From UBA2357 sp041916775 (lineage in GTDB: Bacteria; Pseudomonadota; Gammaproteobacteria; Burkholderiales; Rhodocyclaceae), in contig JAYRYZ010000011.1 of the NCBI GenBank assembly GCA_041916775.1, positions 62,001 through 126,000 on the forward strand: a DNA stretch of 64,000 nucleotides, written 5' to 3'. Shown piece by piece: positions 24,988 to 33,500 of this stretch (position 1 is the first letter of the stretch; each line of letters opens with the position of its first letter). The notes beneath the pieces are model-generated. The model was given only the letters and a program-made list of their open reading frames with translations, made no database searches and was not told the origin of the DNA. The position numbers and the translations under genes were made by a program.

Positions 24988-25452
24988 ATGAGCGAAACCC
25001 CCAGCGCCAGCAGTCCGGACTTCAGTCTCTCTGCCACGGGCGGAACCACGGTCAGTGTTTCGGCACTGCGTGGCAGCAAGCTGGTCCTGTATTTCTACCC
25101 CAAGGACAACACGCCCGGCTGCACCAACGAGACCGCAGCCTTCCGCGACCACCACGCGGCCTTCGTCGCGGCGGGCTGCCAAGTGTTCGGCATCTCGCGC
25201 GACAGCCTGAAGTCCCACGAGAACTTCAAGGCCAAGCTTGAGCTGCCCTTCGAACTGATCTCGGATCCGGACGAGATCGCCTGCGAGGCCTTCGGCGTGA
25301 TGAAGATGAAGAACATGTACGGCAAGACGGTGCGTGGAGTCGAGCGCAGCACCTTCCTGCTGGATGCGGAAGGTCGTATCGTGCGCGAATGGCGTGGGGT
25401 GAAGGTACCCGGCCATGTCGAGGAAGTCCTGGCCGCCGCGCAGGCACTCTGA
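24988..25452 (+). CDS. bcp: Thioredoxin-dependent peroxiredoxin Bcp
   Basis: A 154-residue peroxiredoxin of the Bcp/PrxQ group. The peroxidatic Cys45 lies in FYPKDNTPGCTNE. The resolving cysteine found five residues later in PrxQ is missing, so this is the 1-Cys-like Bcp variant that needs an external thiol. It removes hydrogen peroxide and alkyl peroxides in the cytoplasm. It is followed after 32 bases by the PIN-PhoH gene, a pairing common in betaproteobacteria. Confidence 0.94.
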   Translation: MSETPSASSPDFSLSATGGTTVSVSALRGSKLVLYFYPKDNTPGCTNETAAFRDHHAAFVAAGCQVFGISRDSLKSHENFKAKLELPFELISDPDEIACEAFGVMKMKNMYGKTVRGVERSTFLLDAEGRIVREWRGVKVPGHVEEVLAAAQAL

Positions 25453-25484
25453 CCCCCTCCCCCGCACACGGAGTCCGACCGAAC

Positions 25485-26891
25485 ATGACGCGTCGCGCCA
25501 CCCGCAGCACCAAGAGCAAGCTCTTCGTCCTCGACACCAACGTGCTGATGCACGACCCGACAAGCCTCTTCCGCTTCGAGGAGCACGACATCTTCGTGCC
25601 CATCATGACGCTGGAAGAACTCGACTCCAACAAGAAAGGCATGTCCGAAGTCGCGCGCAACGCCCGTCAGGCAAGCCGCACCATGGACGAGATCGTCACA
25701 TCGAGCGAGACGCGCATCCAGGAGGGCATTCCGCTCGACGGACCTTCGCACGGCCTTGCCACCGGCAAGCTCTTCCTGCAGACGGAAGCGATCAACTTCC
25801 CCCTGCCGGACGCGTTGCCCACCGCCAAGGGCGACAACCAGATCCTCGCGGTGGTGATGCATCTGGCCGAGGCGAACCCCAAGCGACCGGTGATCCTGGT
25901 GTCGAAAGACATCAACATGCGCATCAAGGCGCGTGCGCTCGGCCTCGAGGCGCAGGATTACTTCAACGACAAGGTACTGGAGGACAGCGACCTCCTCTAC
26001 ACCGGCTGGCTGGAGGCCCCGGCGGATTTCTGGGACACGCACGGCAAGGGTATGGAGTCCTGGAAGGAAGAGGGACACACCTACTACCGGCTGAAGGGTC
26101 CGCTCACTCCGGACATGCTGCTGAACCAGTTCGTGTTCCAGGAAGGCGACACACCGTTCCAGGCCTGGGTGAAGGAAAAGAACGGCAAGTCGGTGGTACT
26201 GCAGACCCTCATCGACTACAGCCACGCACGCCACAACGTGTGGGGCATCGCCGCGCGCAACCGCGAGCAGAACTTCGCGCTCAACCTGCTCATGAATCCG
26301 GAGATCGACTTCGTCACCTTGCTCGGCCAGGCGGGCACAGGCAAGACACTGCTCACCCTCGCTGCCGCCCTCACCCAGGTGCTCGAATCCAAGCGCTACT
26401 CCGAAATCATCATGACGCGCGTGACCGTGCCGGTGGGCGAGGACATCGGCTTTCTACCCGGCACCGAGGAGGAGAAGATGGCACCGTGGATGGGTGCGCT
26501 CGAAGACAACCTCGACGTGCTCAACGGCACCACCGGCGAGGGCGGCGAGTGGGGGCGCGCCGCAACGCGCGACCTGATTCGCTCGCGCATCAAGATCAAG
26601 AGCCTCAACTTCATGCGCGGGCGCACCTTCATCAACAAGTTCCTGATCATCGACGAGGCGCAGAACCTCACGCCCAAGCAGATGAAAACACTGATCACGC
26701 GCGCCGGGCCGGGTACCAAGGTGGTGTGTCTCGGCAACATCGCGCAGATCGACACGCCCTACCTCACCGAGGGTAGCTCCGGCCTCACCTTCGTCGTCGA
26801 TCGCTTCAAGGGCTGGGCACACTCCGGCCACATCACACTGCAGCGCGGCGAGCGCTCACGACTGGCCGATCACGCAGCCGAGGTGCTCTGA
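25485..26891 (+). CDS. PIN-PhoH fusion protein (PhoH2-like RNase/ATPase)
   Basis: A 468-residue protein with an N-terminal PIN ribonuclease domain (FVLDTNVLMHDP with Asp17, acidic residues in LEELD, GDNQIL and VSKD) and a C-terminal PhoH ATPase (Walker A GQAGTGKT at 281-288, Walker B FLIIDEAQNL). PhoH2 proteins of this layout act as RNA helicase and sequence-preferring RNase. The start at 25485 follows GGAG and lies just after bcp; upstream ATGs overlap bcp. The next gene begins four bases after its stop. Confidence 0.94.
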   Translation: MTRRATRSTKSKLFVLDTNVLMHDPTSLFRFEEHDIFVPIMTLEELDSNKKGMSEVARNARQASRTMDEIVTSSETRIQEGIPLDGPSHGLATGKLFLQTEAINFPLPDALPTAKGDNQILAVVMHLAEANPKRPVILVSKDINMRIKARALGLEAQDYFNDKVLEDSDLLYTGWLEAPADFWDTHGKGMESWKEEGHTYYRLKGPLTPDMLLNQFVFQEGDTPFQAWVKEKNGKSVVLQTLIDYSHARHNVWGIAARNREQNFALNLLMNPEIDFVTLLGQAGTGKTLLTLAAALTQVLESKRYSEIIMTRVTVPVGEDIGFLPGTEEEKMAPWMGALEDNLDVLNGTTGEGGEWGRAATRDLIRSRIKIKSLNFMRGRTFINKFLIIDEAQNLTPKQMKTLITRAGPGTKVVCLGNIAQIDTPYLTEGSSGLTFVVDRFKGWAHSGHITLQRGERSRLADHAAEVL

Positions 26892-26895
26892 CGCC

Positions 26896-28809
26896 ATGAC
26901 GGACACCAGTGCGCCGGTGCTCCTCATGGGGGCAAGCGAGAGTTTCCTGCGTCGCTTCTCCCCATTCGATCGCCTCGAGGATGAGGCGATGGCGTTTCTC
27001 GTCGAGCGTCTGCAACTCGGTTTCCATCCCCAGGACAGCGAGATCCTGGCGCCCGAGATGGGCCCACCTGCAGGCCTCTATCTGGTGCAGCGCGGGCGGG
27101 TGCAGAGCCGTCAGAGTGGCGCTGCAACCGCGGCGGATGCCGAAACGCTGATCCTCGGCCCCGGAGAGTGTTTCCCGATCGGCGCGTTGTCGGCCAGCCG
27201 CCCATCCGCAAACGTGTACACGGCCGTCGAGGACTGCTTCGTGTTCCGCCTGCCTGCGGCGGACTTCCACCAGTTGATGGCGATCAGTCCGGTATTTCAT
27301 CTGTTCTGTACGCACTACATCGCGAGCCTGCTGCACCGCTCCCGCCAACAACTGCAGGTGACCTTGTCGCAACGCGCGGCCGAGCAGCAGACGATGGCCA
27401 CGCCATTGGCGAAGCTCATCGCGCAGGGGCCGGTCTGCGTCCTGCCGGAAGCGAGCACACGGGAGACGCTGACGCGCATGGCGGACTCACATGTCGGCTG
27501 CATCGTGGTGGTGGATTCATCACAACGCCCGCTCGGCATCGTAACCCAGCGCGACGTGCTGACGCGCGTGGTCCTCGCCGGCGTTGACCTCGAGCGACCG
27601 GTCACGGACGTCATGACGCCCTCGCCCCAGACCTTGCCCGAGACGGCCGTCGCCCATGACGCGGCGCTGCAAATGGCCACACTGGGCATCCGCCATCTGC
27701 TCGTCGTCGATGGCCAAGGGGTACTTCAAGGGGTCGTCTCCGAGCGCGACCTCTTCTCGCTGCAACGCCTCAGCCTAGGGCAGATCCGCGCCAGCATCGA
27801 CGGGGCGAACGACGTATTCGGCTATCAGAGGAGCAGCGAGGATATCCGGAAGTTCGCCCTGCAACTCATTGCCCAGGGGGTCGGTGCAGAACAGCTCACT
27901 CAATTCATCTCCGCGCTCAACGATGCCCTCACCAGTCGCATCATCGAGGTGGAGTCGCAACTCCATGCGGTGCAGGATCTCGATTTTGCTTGGCTGGCCT
28001 TCGGGTCGGAGGGACGACATGAGCAGACCCTGTCCACGGACCAGGACAACGGGATCATCTTCAGCACATCGGACACCGCGCACATTCCCGATTGTCGCGC
28101 GAGGCTCCTGCGCTTTGCTCGTGCCGTGAATGAAGACCTGGCTGCCTGCGGCTTTCCCCTGTGCAAGGGAAACATCATGGCGAGCAACCCCGATCTGTGC
28201 CTGACCCTGAAGGAGTGGCAGCAACGCTTCGACCAATGGATTCGCGAGCCGCAGCCCGAGGCGCTCCTCAACTCAACCATCTTCTTCGACTTCCGGGTGC
28301 TCTACGGCAACCTTCAGCTGGGGGACCGCTTGCGCGTATGGCTCAACCAGAACGCACGCAAGTACGCCAATTTCCTGCGCATGATGGCCGAGAATGCTCT
28401 CCGGGTGAGCCCGCCCATAGGGCGCATCCGCGATTTCGTTCTGGATCAGGACGACTCGATCGATCTGAAGATCTTCGGCGCGCGACTCTTCGTCGATGCG
28501 GCGCGCATCTTCGCACTGCGTGCCGAAGTGGCGTCGAGCAGCACAGCCCAGCGACTTCGGGAAGCCGGGCAGCGCATGGGGGTTCAGCCCGACGAACTCG
28601 GTGCAATCATCGACGGCTTTCACTTCATACAGATGCTGAGGTTACGTGCGCAGCATCCCGACCTGCAGCGCGAATCCGGTGCGAGCAGTCTCGGCGACAA
28701 CCGTGTCCGACCGGATGCGTTGAACGAGCTCGACCGTCGCATCCTCAAGGAAGCGTTCCGTCAGGCACGCAAGCTGCAACTGCGGCTGAAACTCGACTAT
28801 CAGCTGTGA
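26896..28809 (+). CDS. cNMP-binding/CBS/DUF294 signalling protein
   Basis: A 637-residue multi-domain regulator. Residues about 20-150 form a cyclic-nucleotide-binding-like domain, about 170-295 a pair of CBS domains that usually bind adenylates, and about 310-470 a DUF294 nucleotidyltransferase-like domain with the core GSEGRHEQTLSTDQDN at 370-385 (candidate metal-binding Asp382 and Asp384). The C-terminal DUF294_C helices follow. Such proteins are thought to modify or sense something with nucleotides; the substrate is unknown. It lies four bases after phoH and overlaps the exonuclease-like gene in GTGA. Relatives are often next to acetate or solute symporters; here actP is about 31 kb away. 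Confidence 0.9.
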   Translation: MTDTSAPVLLMGASESFLRRFSPFDRLEDEAMAFLVERLQLGFHPQDSEILAPEMGPPAGLYLVQRGRVQSRQSGAATAADAETLILGPGECFPIGALSASRPSANVYTAVEDCFVFRLPAADFHQLMAISPVFHLFCTHYIASLLHRSRQQLQVTLSQRAAEQQTMATPLAKLIAQGPVCVLPEASTRETLTRMADSHVGCIVVVDSSQRPLGIVTQRDVLTRVVLAGVDLERPVTDVMTPSPQTLPETAVAHDAALQMATLGIRHLLVVDGQGVLQGVVSERDLFSLQRLSLGQIRASIDGANDVFGYQRSSEDIRKFALQLIAQGVGAEQLTQFISALNDALTSRIIEVESQLHAVQDLDFAWLAFGSEGRHEQTLSTDQDNGIIFSTSDTAHIPDCRARLLRFARAVNEDLAACGFPLCKGNIMASNPDLCLTLKEWQQRFDQWIREPQPEALLNSTIFFDFRVLYGNLQLGDRLRVWLNQNARKYANFLRMMAENALRVSPPIGRIRDFVLDQDDSIDLKIFGARLFVDAARIFALRAEVASSSTAQRLREAGQRMGVQPDELGAIIDGFHFIQMLRLRAQHPDLQRESGASSLGDNRVRPDALNELDRRILKEAFRQARKLQLRLKLDYQL

Positions 28810-29450
28810 GTTGGCTCGCCAAACTGCTCGCGATCCGGAGCGTGCCAGTGAGCACGCTCGACCTCGCATTGCGCGAGAGCCTGTCGCAGAGCATGGCGCT
28901 GCCCCCCGCCGATCTCTTGAAGACGCACTTCGAGACGCGATACATCATCGTGAACACCGAGGCAACGGGGCCGAACGTCTCCCGCGATCGTCACCTCGCC
29001 ATTGCTGCCATTGCAGTTGAACGAAGCATTGTTGTGCCTGCAGACAGCTACTATGCGAAGCTCGAGCAAGATCCGGTCACCGCGCTAACAAACTTAATTA
29101 CATTTGTTGGCAACAATCCCGTAGTGGTGTTTAATTCGGTATTCAATCGTGTGATGCTCGAGAGCAGCCTCGAACGAAGCCTTGGGGTGATGCCCGCGTG
29201 GGAATGGTTGGATTTGTACACCGTCCTCGCTGGGCTCTTCCCAGAGCTCGCGTCCAGGCCAATTCGACTCGAGAACTGGATGCGTCTCTTCAGGGTGGAG
29301 ACCTTCCAACGACACCACGCGCTTGGAGACGCGTTCGTCATTGCTCAGCTGTTCATGATCGCGCAAGCACGTGCTTGTGCCCGTGGAATGCTGACGCCAC
29401 GTAGTCTGATCGACTTCGATGGTAAGCAGCGACGCGAGCAGAAGCTGTGA
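28806..29450 (+). CDS. Degenerate DEDDh exonuclease-like protein
   Basis: A 214-residue protein of the DnaQ/epsilon-like exonuclease fold that normally accompanies DUF294 proteins. Motif I, usually DxE, reads VNTEATG (Asn50, Glu52). Motif II, usually ending in FD, reads FNSVFN (Asn114). Motif III HHALGDA is intact (His170, Asp175). Two of four metal-binding acids are therefore Asn, so exonuclease activity is probably lost or strongly reduced. The GTG start overlaps the DUF294 stop (GTGA). The middle part, 29085-29150, is richer in A/T than neighbouring genes. A sequencing error is unlikely to explain two separate codons, but population data would settle it. Confidence 0.8.
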   Translation: MSWLAKLLAIRSVPVSTLDLALRESLSQSMALPPADLLKTHFETRYIIVNTEATGPNVSRDRHLAIAAIAVERSIVVPADSYYAKLEQDPVTALTNLITFVGNNPVVVFNSVFNRVMLESSLERSLGVMPAWEWLDLYTVLAGLFPELASRPIRLENWMRLFRVETFQRHHALGDAFVIAQLFMIAQARACARGMLTPRSLIDFDGKQRREQKL

Positions 29451-29499
29451 GCTGGGTCACACGACCCGGAAAGAAAAATAACGACTGGAATCCGCGCTT

Positions 29500-30045
29500 G
29501 TGAAGAAGATCCTCTACGCCTCCCTGGCGCTGACCGGGCTTTTTTTCGGTCTGCCTGTCAGCCATGCCAACGAATTCTATCAACCCGCGAAGATCGACCT
29601 TACCTCACCTGCCGAAGCCGTCACCGATCAGGGTGAGGACGACGGCGAGGCGCTGGTCAAGCAGGCGGACGCGCTGATCGATCACGGCATGGGGTATCTC
29701 GGGATCCGTTACCGGCGTGGAGGAAACTCCCCGGCGACCGGACTCGATTGCAGCGGACTGGTGCAGAACGTCTTCCGCAAGAGCGTGGGACTGACGCTGC
29801 CGCGGCGTGCCGCCGAGATGGCTCGGCTTGGTCAGAAGGTCGACCGGAAGTCGCTGATGCCGGGCGACCTTGTGTTCTTCAACACCATGCGTCGTGCCAA
29901 TTCACATGTCGGCATTTACGTAGGTGAAGGGCGCTTCCTGCATGCGCCTTCCAGTGGCGGCGTCGTCCGCATCGACGACATGGGGCAGAAGTACTGGCGC
30001 GCGCGCTTCAACGGCGCACGCAGGTTGCTCTCGGGACACTCCTGA
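29500..30045 (+). CDS. NlpC/P60 cell-wall peptidase, exported
   Basis: A 181-residue C40 peptidase with a signal peptide (hydrophobic residues 4-21, cleavage near SHA-NE). The catalytic residues are Cys84 in LDCSGLVQ, His136 in NSHVGIY and His148 in RFLHAP. It is expected to cut peptide stems in peptidoglycan, in the periplasm. The GTG start at 29500 gives a proper MKK leader. It stands alone and converges on the DUF2325 gene, 34 bases away. Confidence 0.92.
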   Translation: MKKILYASLALTGLFFGLPVSHANEFYQPAKIDLTSPAEAVTDQGEDDGEALVKQADALIDHGMGYLGIRYRRGGNSPATGLDCSGLVQNVFRKSVGLTLPRRAAEMARLGQKVDRKSLMPGDLVFFNTMRRANSHVGIYVGEGRFLHAPSSGGVVRIDDMGQKYWRARFNGARRLLSGHS

Positions 30046-30079
30046 GCATTTCTTCGGCAACGGGGCGGGGCGATATGAT

Positions 30080-30409
30080 TCAGCGGCGTCCCGGTGCCCG
30101 CCTTTCGCACCTCTCGCACGCAGGGACCTTGCGCCTGTCCAGTGCCTGCTGAAGCGCACACACCGAGCGCCTGCAACATACCACGTCGACGCCCTCGCGT
30201 TCCGCAGCCTCGCGAAAGCGATGCATCACGTTGTGCCCCAGAAAGTCGGTAAACAGGATCACCATCTCCACGCCTGACGGCAGCGAAGCAGTGCGGCGCT
30301 GCTGTGTCCGTTCGCGGCCACTGACATGCGCTGCAACGCGGATTCCAAACTGATCCAGCACTTCGGGAATGTTTCCAAGACGATCTGCGCCTACCAGCAA
30401 TGCGTTCAT
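30080..30409 (-). CDS. DUF2325 small protein, cysteine-rich
   Basis: A 109-residue DUF2325 protein: MNALLVGADRLGNIPEVL resembles a nucleotide-binding-like first strand, and the core ends in VDVVCCRRSVCAL. Five cysteines occur in the last third (78, 79, 84, 98, 101), including a C-terminal CERC. The family function is unknown. GAGG upstream of the ATG at 30409 supports that start over an ATG 20 codons earlier, which would run into the Fur-like palindrome. Divergent from the Fe(III)-binding protein gene and sharing the same control region, it may be iron-regulated. Confidence 0.83.
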   Translation of the reverse strand: MNALLVGADRLGNIPEVLDQFGIRVAAHVSGRERTQQRRTASLPSGVEMVILFTDFLGHNVMHRFREAAEREGVDVVCCRRSVCALQQALDRRKVPACERCERRAPGRR

Positions 30410-30421
30410 CACGACCTCTAT

Positions 30422-30438
30422 TTGCGAATGATTCGCAA
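30422..30438. promoter_or_regulatory. Fur box (predicted)
   Basis: A 17-base palindrome, arms TTGCGAA and TTCGCAA around TGA. The inner 15 bases follow the 7-1-7 Fur pattern TGnnAATnATTnnCA. It lies 12 bases before the DUF2325 ATG and 112 bases before the Fe(III)-binding protein gene, so iron-loaded Fur could repress both. Confidence 0.75.
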
Positions 30439-30549
30439 TAATAATCGCTGGTCTCGAATTTATTTGCAACTACGAATTGTTCTCGTTAAGATCCATCCGC
30501 TGACTGCCCTGCAGCCAGGACCTTCATCGACCACATCACAGGATCACCC

Positions 30550-31569
30550 ATGCTGCGCAAACTTGCCCTCGCCAGTGCTCTGGCATCGCTGACTCTTGGC
30601 GCGACCGGCGCCATCGCCTCCGGCGAAGTGAACATCTACTCTGCACGTCACTATCAGACCGACGAGGCGCTTTACGCGGGTTTCACCGCGCAGACAGGGA
30701 TCAAAGTGAACCGCATCGAGGCCAAGGAGGACGAGCTGCTCGAGCGCATCCGCAACGAAGGTGCGAACAGCCCCGCCGACATTCTCGTCACCGTGGATGC
30801 CTCGCGTCTTGCGAAGGCAGACGAGATGGGCATTTTCGCGCCGACACAATCCGCCGTGCTCGAGGCACGCATTCCGGCGCACCTGCGCACGAACTCCTGG
30901 ATCGCGTTCTCCACGCGTGCCCGCGTGATCGTGTACAACAAGGATCTGGTGAAGGCCGAACAGGTCCAGACCTATGAGAGCCTTGCCGACCCCGCCCTCA
31001 AGGGCAAGGTCTGCACCCGCTCCGGCAGCCATCCTTACAACCTCTCGCTCGGCGCTGCGCTGATCAAGCACATCGGCGTGGAAAAAACCGAGCGCTGGGC
31101 AAAGCAGTTGGTGGACAACTTCGCCCGCGCACCCAAGGGCGGCGACACCGACCAGATCCGCTCGGTTGCTGCCGGAGAGTGCGGCGTTGCGATCGCGAAC
31201 AGCTATTACTTCGCACGCCTCATGAACTCGACCAAGCCGGAGGATGTGAAGGTGGTGGAAAGCGTCGGCTACATCTGGCCGAACCAGGCCACCACCGGCA
31301 CGCATATCAATGTCTCCGGTGCGGGCCTGTTGAAGCACGCACCGAACAAGGATAACGCGGTCAAGTTCCTTGAATACCTTGCCTCGGACGATGCGCAGCG
31401 CTACTTTGCCGATGGCAATAACGAATGGCCGGCCGTCGCTTCCGTAAAGGTCGCCAACCCCGCGCTGGACAAGCTCGGCAGCTTCAAGGCGGACACGCTG
31501 CCGATCGGCGAACTCGCCGATGCCGTTCCCGAGGCTCAGCGCGTGTTCGACCGCGCCGGCTTCCGCTGA
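30550..31569 (+). CDS. fbpA: Fe(III) ABC transporter, periplasmic binding protein
   Basis: A 339-residue ferric-binding protein (FbpA/FutA type). Signal peptide 1-24 (cleavage near IASG), then VNIYSARHYQTDE, and the tyrosine pair Tyr219-Tyr220 in ANSYYFARL that binds Fe(III). It captures iron in the periplasm for the permease and ATPase genes nearby. It has its own strong terminator at 31594-31622 and a Fur-type site upstream, so it is transcribed alone. Confidence 0.95.
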   Translation: MLRKLALASALASLTLGATGAIASGEVNIYSARHYQTDEALYAGFTAQTGIKVNRIEAKEDELLERIRNEGANSPADILVTVDASRLAKADEMGIFAPTQSAVLEARIPAHLRTNSWIAFSTRARVIVYNKDLVKAEQVQTYESLADPALKGKVCTRSGSHPYNLSLGAALIKHIGVEKTERWAKQLVDNFARAPKGGDTDQIRSVAAGECGVAIANSYYFARLMNSTKPEDVKVVESVGYIWPNQATTGTHINVSGAGLLKHAPNKDNAVKFLEYLASDDAQRYFADGNNEWPAVASVKVANPALDKLGSFKADTLPIGELADAVPEAQRVFDRAGFR

Positions 31570-31593
31570 TCTGGATCCCGACCCGCATCATGC

Positions 31594-31622
31594 GCCCCGC
31601 CTCGCGCGGGGCTTTTCGTTTC
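31594..31622 (+). terminator. Intrinsic terminator of fbpA
   Basis: Arms GCCCCGC and GCGGGGC, five-base loop, followed by TTTTCGTTTC. It starts 25 bases after the fbpA stop. Confidence 0.9.
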
Positions 31623-31663
31623 TGATGCTTGAGCTTGCTCTGCAAATACCAACAGGCCGGCAC

Positions 31664-33361
31664 TCAGGCCCGCACCATGAGACCTGTTGCGGCATGTTCG
31701 TCTGCGGGTGTGACGGCGCTACGCCGCGCCTTGACGATCTGGCGGGACAGGATCAGCATCGGCAGAAGGCCGACGGCGACGATCGTCAGCGCCGCCGTAG
31801 ACGCTTCGGCAAGCCGCTCGTCTGCGGCAAGCGTGTGCGCCTGTGTCGCGAGCGTGTCGAAGTTGAACGGGCGCATTACCAAGGTGGCGGGCAGCTCCTT
31901 CATGACATCCACGAACACGAGCAGTGCCGCGGTCAGCAGACTGCCGCGCAACATCGGCACGTGCACATGGCGCAAAGTCGCGAACTTGCCATAGCCCATG
32001 CTGCGTGCAGCATCATCCATGCTCGGGGTGATCTTGCCCAGGCTCGATTCCACAGTCTGCAGCGCAATCGACAGGAAGCGCGTCATGTAGGCATACACCA
32101 GCGCGGCGATGCCGCCAGTGATGAGCAGGCCGGGGTTGATGCCAAAGAGCGCCTGCCAGCCCGAGGCGATCAGCGTATCGAGGCGCGTGACCGGGATCAG
32201 CACACCCACCGCGATCACCGACCCCGGTACCGCGTAGCCGAGTCCGACGATTCGGTTCAGGTGGCGTGGCAGCGCGGCACGGCTCATCCGTGCCGCGTAG
32301 GCCAGCAGCACGGCAAGCGCAACTGCAACGACCGCAGACACAGAGGCCAGCACGAAGCTGTTGCGCGCAAGCTCGATGAAACGCATGCCGAACTGTGCAT
32401 CGCCCTCCGAGAAGGCCATCCCGAGAAGCAACCCGCCCGGCAACATGAATCCGAACAGCAGTGGCATCAGGCAGGCAAGAAAAGCGATCGCGCCGGACAC
32501 GGGTGATAGCGTGGTTCGCACCGGCAGGACCTGATGGCGGGAGGTGTTGTTGAATCTCGCCCGCCCACGGCTGGCCTGTTCGATCACGAGCACCAACACG
32601 ACGAAGCCCAGCAACAGCGCCGAGAGTTGTGCAGCCGCGATCCTGTCGCCGAGCGAGAACCATGCACGATAGATGCCCGTGGTGAAGGTCTGCACACCGA
32701 AGTAGGCCACCGTGCCGAAATCGGCCAGGGTCTCCATCAGCGCGAGCGCGGTCCCGGCGACGAGGGCAGGCCGGGCGAGCGGCATCGAAACGCGCAAGAA
32801 GCAGCGCCACGGTCCGAGCCCAAGCGAGCGCCCGGCTTCCAGCATGCCTCCGGCGCGCTCCAGGAATGCGGTACGGGCCAGCAGATAGACATAGGGGTAC
32901 AGCACGAACGTGAACATTGCGGCAGCACCACCAACGGTGCGCACGTCGGGAAACCAGTAGTCGCCCGCGCGCCAGCCGGTAAGCTCGCGCAGTCCGGACT
33001 GAAGCGGGCCGACGAATTGCAGGAAATCGGTATAGACGTAGGCCATGACATAGGCCGGCATGGCGAGCGGCAACACCAGCGCCCACTCGAAGAAGCGGCG
33101 ACCGGGAAACTCGAGCATGGTGGTGAGCCACGCGCAGGTCACCCCGATGCTCGAGACCCCCAGGCCGACGACAACGCACAGGATGACGGTATTCATGATG
33201 AACTCCGGCAACACCGTGGCTGCAAGATGCGACCAGGTCGCCCCCGTTCCGCCCACGAGCACGTTCGAAAACACCGACAGCACGGGCATGGCTACAAGGA
33301 TTGCGACGACTCCTGCCGCAATCGTCAGCGCGGACCCGCGCAAACTCCACTTTTGCTGCAA
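31664..33361 (-). CDS. fbpB: Fe(III) ABC transporter permease (fused two-domain)
   Basis: A 565-residue inner-membrane permease with about twelve hydrophobic segments arranged as two tandem permease domains, the FbpB/SfuB layout. EAA-like loops are visible (GRSLGLGPWRCFLRVSMPLARP and DAARSMGYGKFATLRHVHVP regions). It would carry Fe(III) across the inner membrane. Oddly it is on the minus strand between the binding protein and ATPase genes, which are on the plus strand, so the three subunits come from three promoters. It is divergent from fbpC. Confidence 0.93.
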   Translation of the reverse strand: MQQKWSLRGSALTIAAGVVAILVAMPVLSVFSNVLVGGTGATWSHLAATVLPEFIMNTVILCVVVGLGVSSIGVTCAWLTTMLEFPGRRFFEWALVLPLAMPAYVMAYVYTDFLQFVGPLQSGLRELTGWRAGDYWFPDVRTVGGAAAMFTFVLYPYVYLLARTAFLERAGGMLEAGRSLGLGPWRCFLRVSMPLARPALVAGTALALMETLADFGTVAYFGVQTFTTGIYRAWFSLGDRIAAAQLSALLLGFVVLVLVIEQASRGRARFNNTSRHQVLPVRTTLSPVSGAIAFLACLMPLLFGFMLPGGLLLGMAFSEGDAQFGMRFIELARNSFVLASVSAVVAVALAVLLAYAARMSRAALPRHLNRIVGLGYAVPGSVIAVGVLIPVTRLDTLIASGWQALFGINPGLLITGGIAALVYAYMTRFLSIALQTVESSLGKITPSMDDAARSMGYGKFATLRHVHVPMLRGSLLTAALLVFVDVMKELPATLVMRPFNFDTLATQAHTLAADERLAEASTAALTIVAVGLLPMLILSRQIVKARRSAVTPADEHAATGLMVRA

Positions 33362-33417
33362 TTCGGTACTCCTCGGGGGGGCGTGACGCTGCGGGAGCCG
33401 CCTGCCCCCGCCTTGGT

Positions 33418-33441
33418 GCGCAAATTATAATTGATCGCATT
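33418..33441. promoter_or_regulatory. Possible Fur-type site between fbpB and fbpC
   Basis: An AT-rich island in a GC-rich gap, containing the ten-base palindrome AATTATAATT (33423-33432) flanked by GCGCAA and GATCGCATT, similar in ends to the Fur box at 30422. The match to the Fur pattern is weaker. Confidence 0.4.
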
Positions 33442-33500
33442 TGGCTTTCACCGTTAGCATCGTGCTGTGGCTCGGTGCATCTCGATCAGACAAGGCTCAC

